This document shows, piece after piece, positions 63,320-64,000 of a stretch of DNA of 64,000 nucleotides. Each line of letters starts with the position of its first letter. The stretch's first letter is position 1. Both the position numbers and the translations under genes were made by a program. The notes beneath the pieces were generated by a model. That model saw only the letters and a program-made list of their open reading frames with translations, was not told the origin of the DNA and did not search any database. Source of the DNA: Thiohalophilus sp. (lineage in GTDB: Bacteria > Pseudomonadota > Gammaproteobacteria > UBA6429 > Thiohalophilaceae); contig NZ_JAXHLN010000003.1 of the NCBI RefSeq assembly GCF_034522235.1, positions 434,001-498,000 on the forward strand. Direction: 5' to 3'.

Positions 63320-64000
63320 ATGAGTGTACTACTCGGCGTCGATACCGGCGGGACCTTTACCGATTTTGTCCTGTATCGGGAGGACGCGATCACCATGCAC
63401 AAAGTGCTGTCCACCCCGGCGGCGCCGGAGGCGGCGATCCTGCAAGGGGTGCGGGATCTGCAACTGGATCAGCTGGCGGAGGGGACGGCCTTTTATATTG
63501 TGCATGGCTCGACCGTGGCGACCAACGCGGTACTGGAAGGCAAGGGCGCGCGCACCGTCTTTATCACCAACCGCGGGCTGGGTGACATGCTGAGCATTGG
63601 CCGACAGACCCGGCGCGAGCTGTATAACCTGCAGCCGCGCACCCTGGCGCCACCGGTGCCACGGGATCATTGCCTGGAGACCGGCGGACGTCTGGCCGCG
63701 GACGGCAGTGTCATCGAGCCGCTCACCGGGGCCGATCTGCAGCAGCTACGCGAGGCGATTGCGCGCCTGCAGCCGGAAGCAGTGGCGATCAATTTGTTGT
63801 TCTCCTATCTGGATGACAGCTTCGAAAAGCAGATCGAGGCGGCCCTGCCGCCCGGGCTGTTTATCTCCCGTTCCTCCCGCGTCTTGCCCGAATATAAAGA
63901 GTATGAACGGGGCATGACCACCTGGCTCAACGCCTGCGTCGGACCGCGGGTCGAAGGCTATCTGCAGCGGCTGCAACAGGGGGTGCCGCAGGCGCATATC
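63320..64000 (+). CDS. Hydantoinase/oxoprolinase family protein, N-terminal part (cut by window edge)
   Basis: The first 227 codons, still open at the edge, encode the N-terminal domain of the HyuA / 5-oxoprolinase family, which hydrolyses cyclic amides with ATP. Signatures are LLGVDTGGTFTDFVLY near 4-19 (ATPase fold), VHGSTVATNAVLEGKGART and TNRGLGDMLSIGRQTRRELY. ATG 63320 is preceded by ggaagg at 63302; a four-codon frame (63309-63323) overlaps it and might couple translation. Whether the substrate is oxoproline or a hydantoin needs the missing part. The ggt gene 8 kb away makes a link to glutathione breakdown possible. Confidence 0.88.
   Translation, partial: MSVLLGVDTGGTFTDFVLYREDAITMHKVLSTPAAPEAAILQGVRDLQLDQLAEGTAFYIVHGSTVATNAVLEGKGARTVFITNRGLGDMLSIGRQTRRELYNLQPRTLAPPVPRDHCLETGGRLAADGSVIEPLTGADLQQLREAIARLQPEAVAINLLFSYLDDSFEKQIEAALPPGLFISRSSRVLPEYKEYERGMTTWLNACVGPRVEGYLQRLQQGVPQAHI

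Noticed and set aside
63309-63323. Four-codon frame overlapping the oxoprolinase-like start
   Set aside because: Too short to call a gene; it may only reflect the position of the ribosome-binding site.

Overview
This 64-kb window is ordinary-looking chromosome from a gammaproteobacterium with moderately high GC. The gene orders rph-rdgB, yicC-gmk-rpoZ-spoT-ridA-recG-ubiC-ubiA, bioB-F-H-C-D, rpoH-ftsX-ftsE-ftsY-rsmD and coaD-ferredoxin-mutM are gammaproteobacterial. A caa3-type oxidase, a cbb3 oxidase, MSHA-type pilus genes and a Ser/Thr kinase-phosphatase pair beside yicC suggest a free-living aerobic or microaerobic member of the Chromatiales-like lineages. That assignment is an inference. 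No phage, transposase, CRISPR array, tRNA or rRNA was seen.

Layout: (1) 1-3.4 kb, minus strand: rdgB, rph, a PP2C phosphatase and a Ser/Thr kinase. (2) 3.5-12.2 kb, plus strand: yicC, gmk, rpoZ with an unusually long acidic tail, a bifunctional spoT-like gene, ridA, recG, ubiC, ubiA. (3) 12.4-18.7 kb: a seven-gene operon for the MSHA-type assembly platform and secretin (mshI, a PilN-like gene, mshJ, K, L, M, N), with no pilin, motor ATPase or prepilin peptidase following it. (4) 18.8-25.8 kb: an outer-membrane barrel protein, comF, a small membrane protein, then the full late biotin pathway bioBFHCD. (5) 26-34.5 kb: caa3-type oxidase (coxB with fused cytochrome c, coxA, a 33-residue assembly peptide, ctaG, coxC), then SURF1, a SCO-like protein and heme A/O synthases. 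(6) 34.7-43.4 kb: ccoNOQP with ccoG, a long FixH-like protein, ccoI and ccoS, followed by a 33-residue membrane peptide and a cysteine-rich 66-residue protein. (7) 44.2-49.5 kb, minus strand: rpoH, a REC-REC-GGDEF protein, ftsX, ftsE, ftsY. (8) 49.6-55.9 kb: two M16 peptidases, rsmD, coaD, a YfhL-type ferredoxin, a lipoprotein gamma-glutamyltransferase. (9) 55.9-63.2 kb, minus strand: a membrane GGDEF protein, a rhodanese, mutM, and a Gld-type ABC operon. (10) The right edge holds the first 227 codons of a hydantoinase/oxoprolinase-family gene.

Functional links: regions 5 and 6 encode two complete terminal-oxidase branches with copper delivery (CtaG, SCO-like, CcoI), heme A synthesis (CtaA, CtaB, SURF1) and cbb3 maturation (CcoG, CcoS), so oxygen can be respired over a wide concentration range. 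The bio genes run from pimeloyl-ACP formation to biotin.

The least explained signal lies between genes. Several families of short, internally repetitive sequence (taaccaccaagacac / taacgcggaggacgc; cgagggccgagg; agttggcag) occur as imperfect inverted pairs directly after stop codons. In two cases the leading TAA of the repeat is itself the stop codon of the neighbouring gene. Unrelated small hairpins are nested between the arms. Other notable items are the RpoZ tail, small proteins at 26026, 43325 and 43672, and an operator-like dyad in the promoter before bioB.
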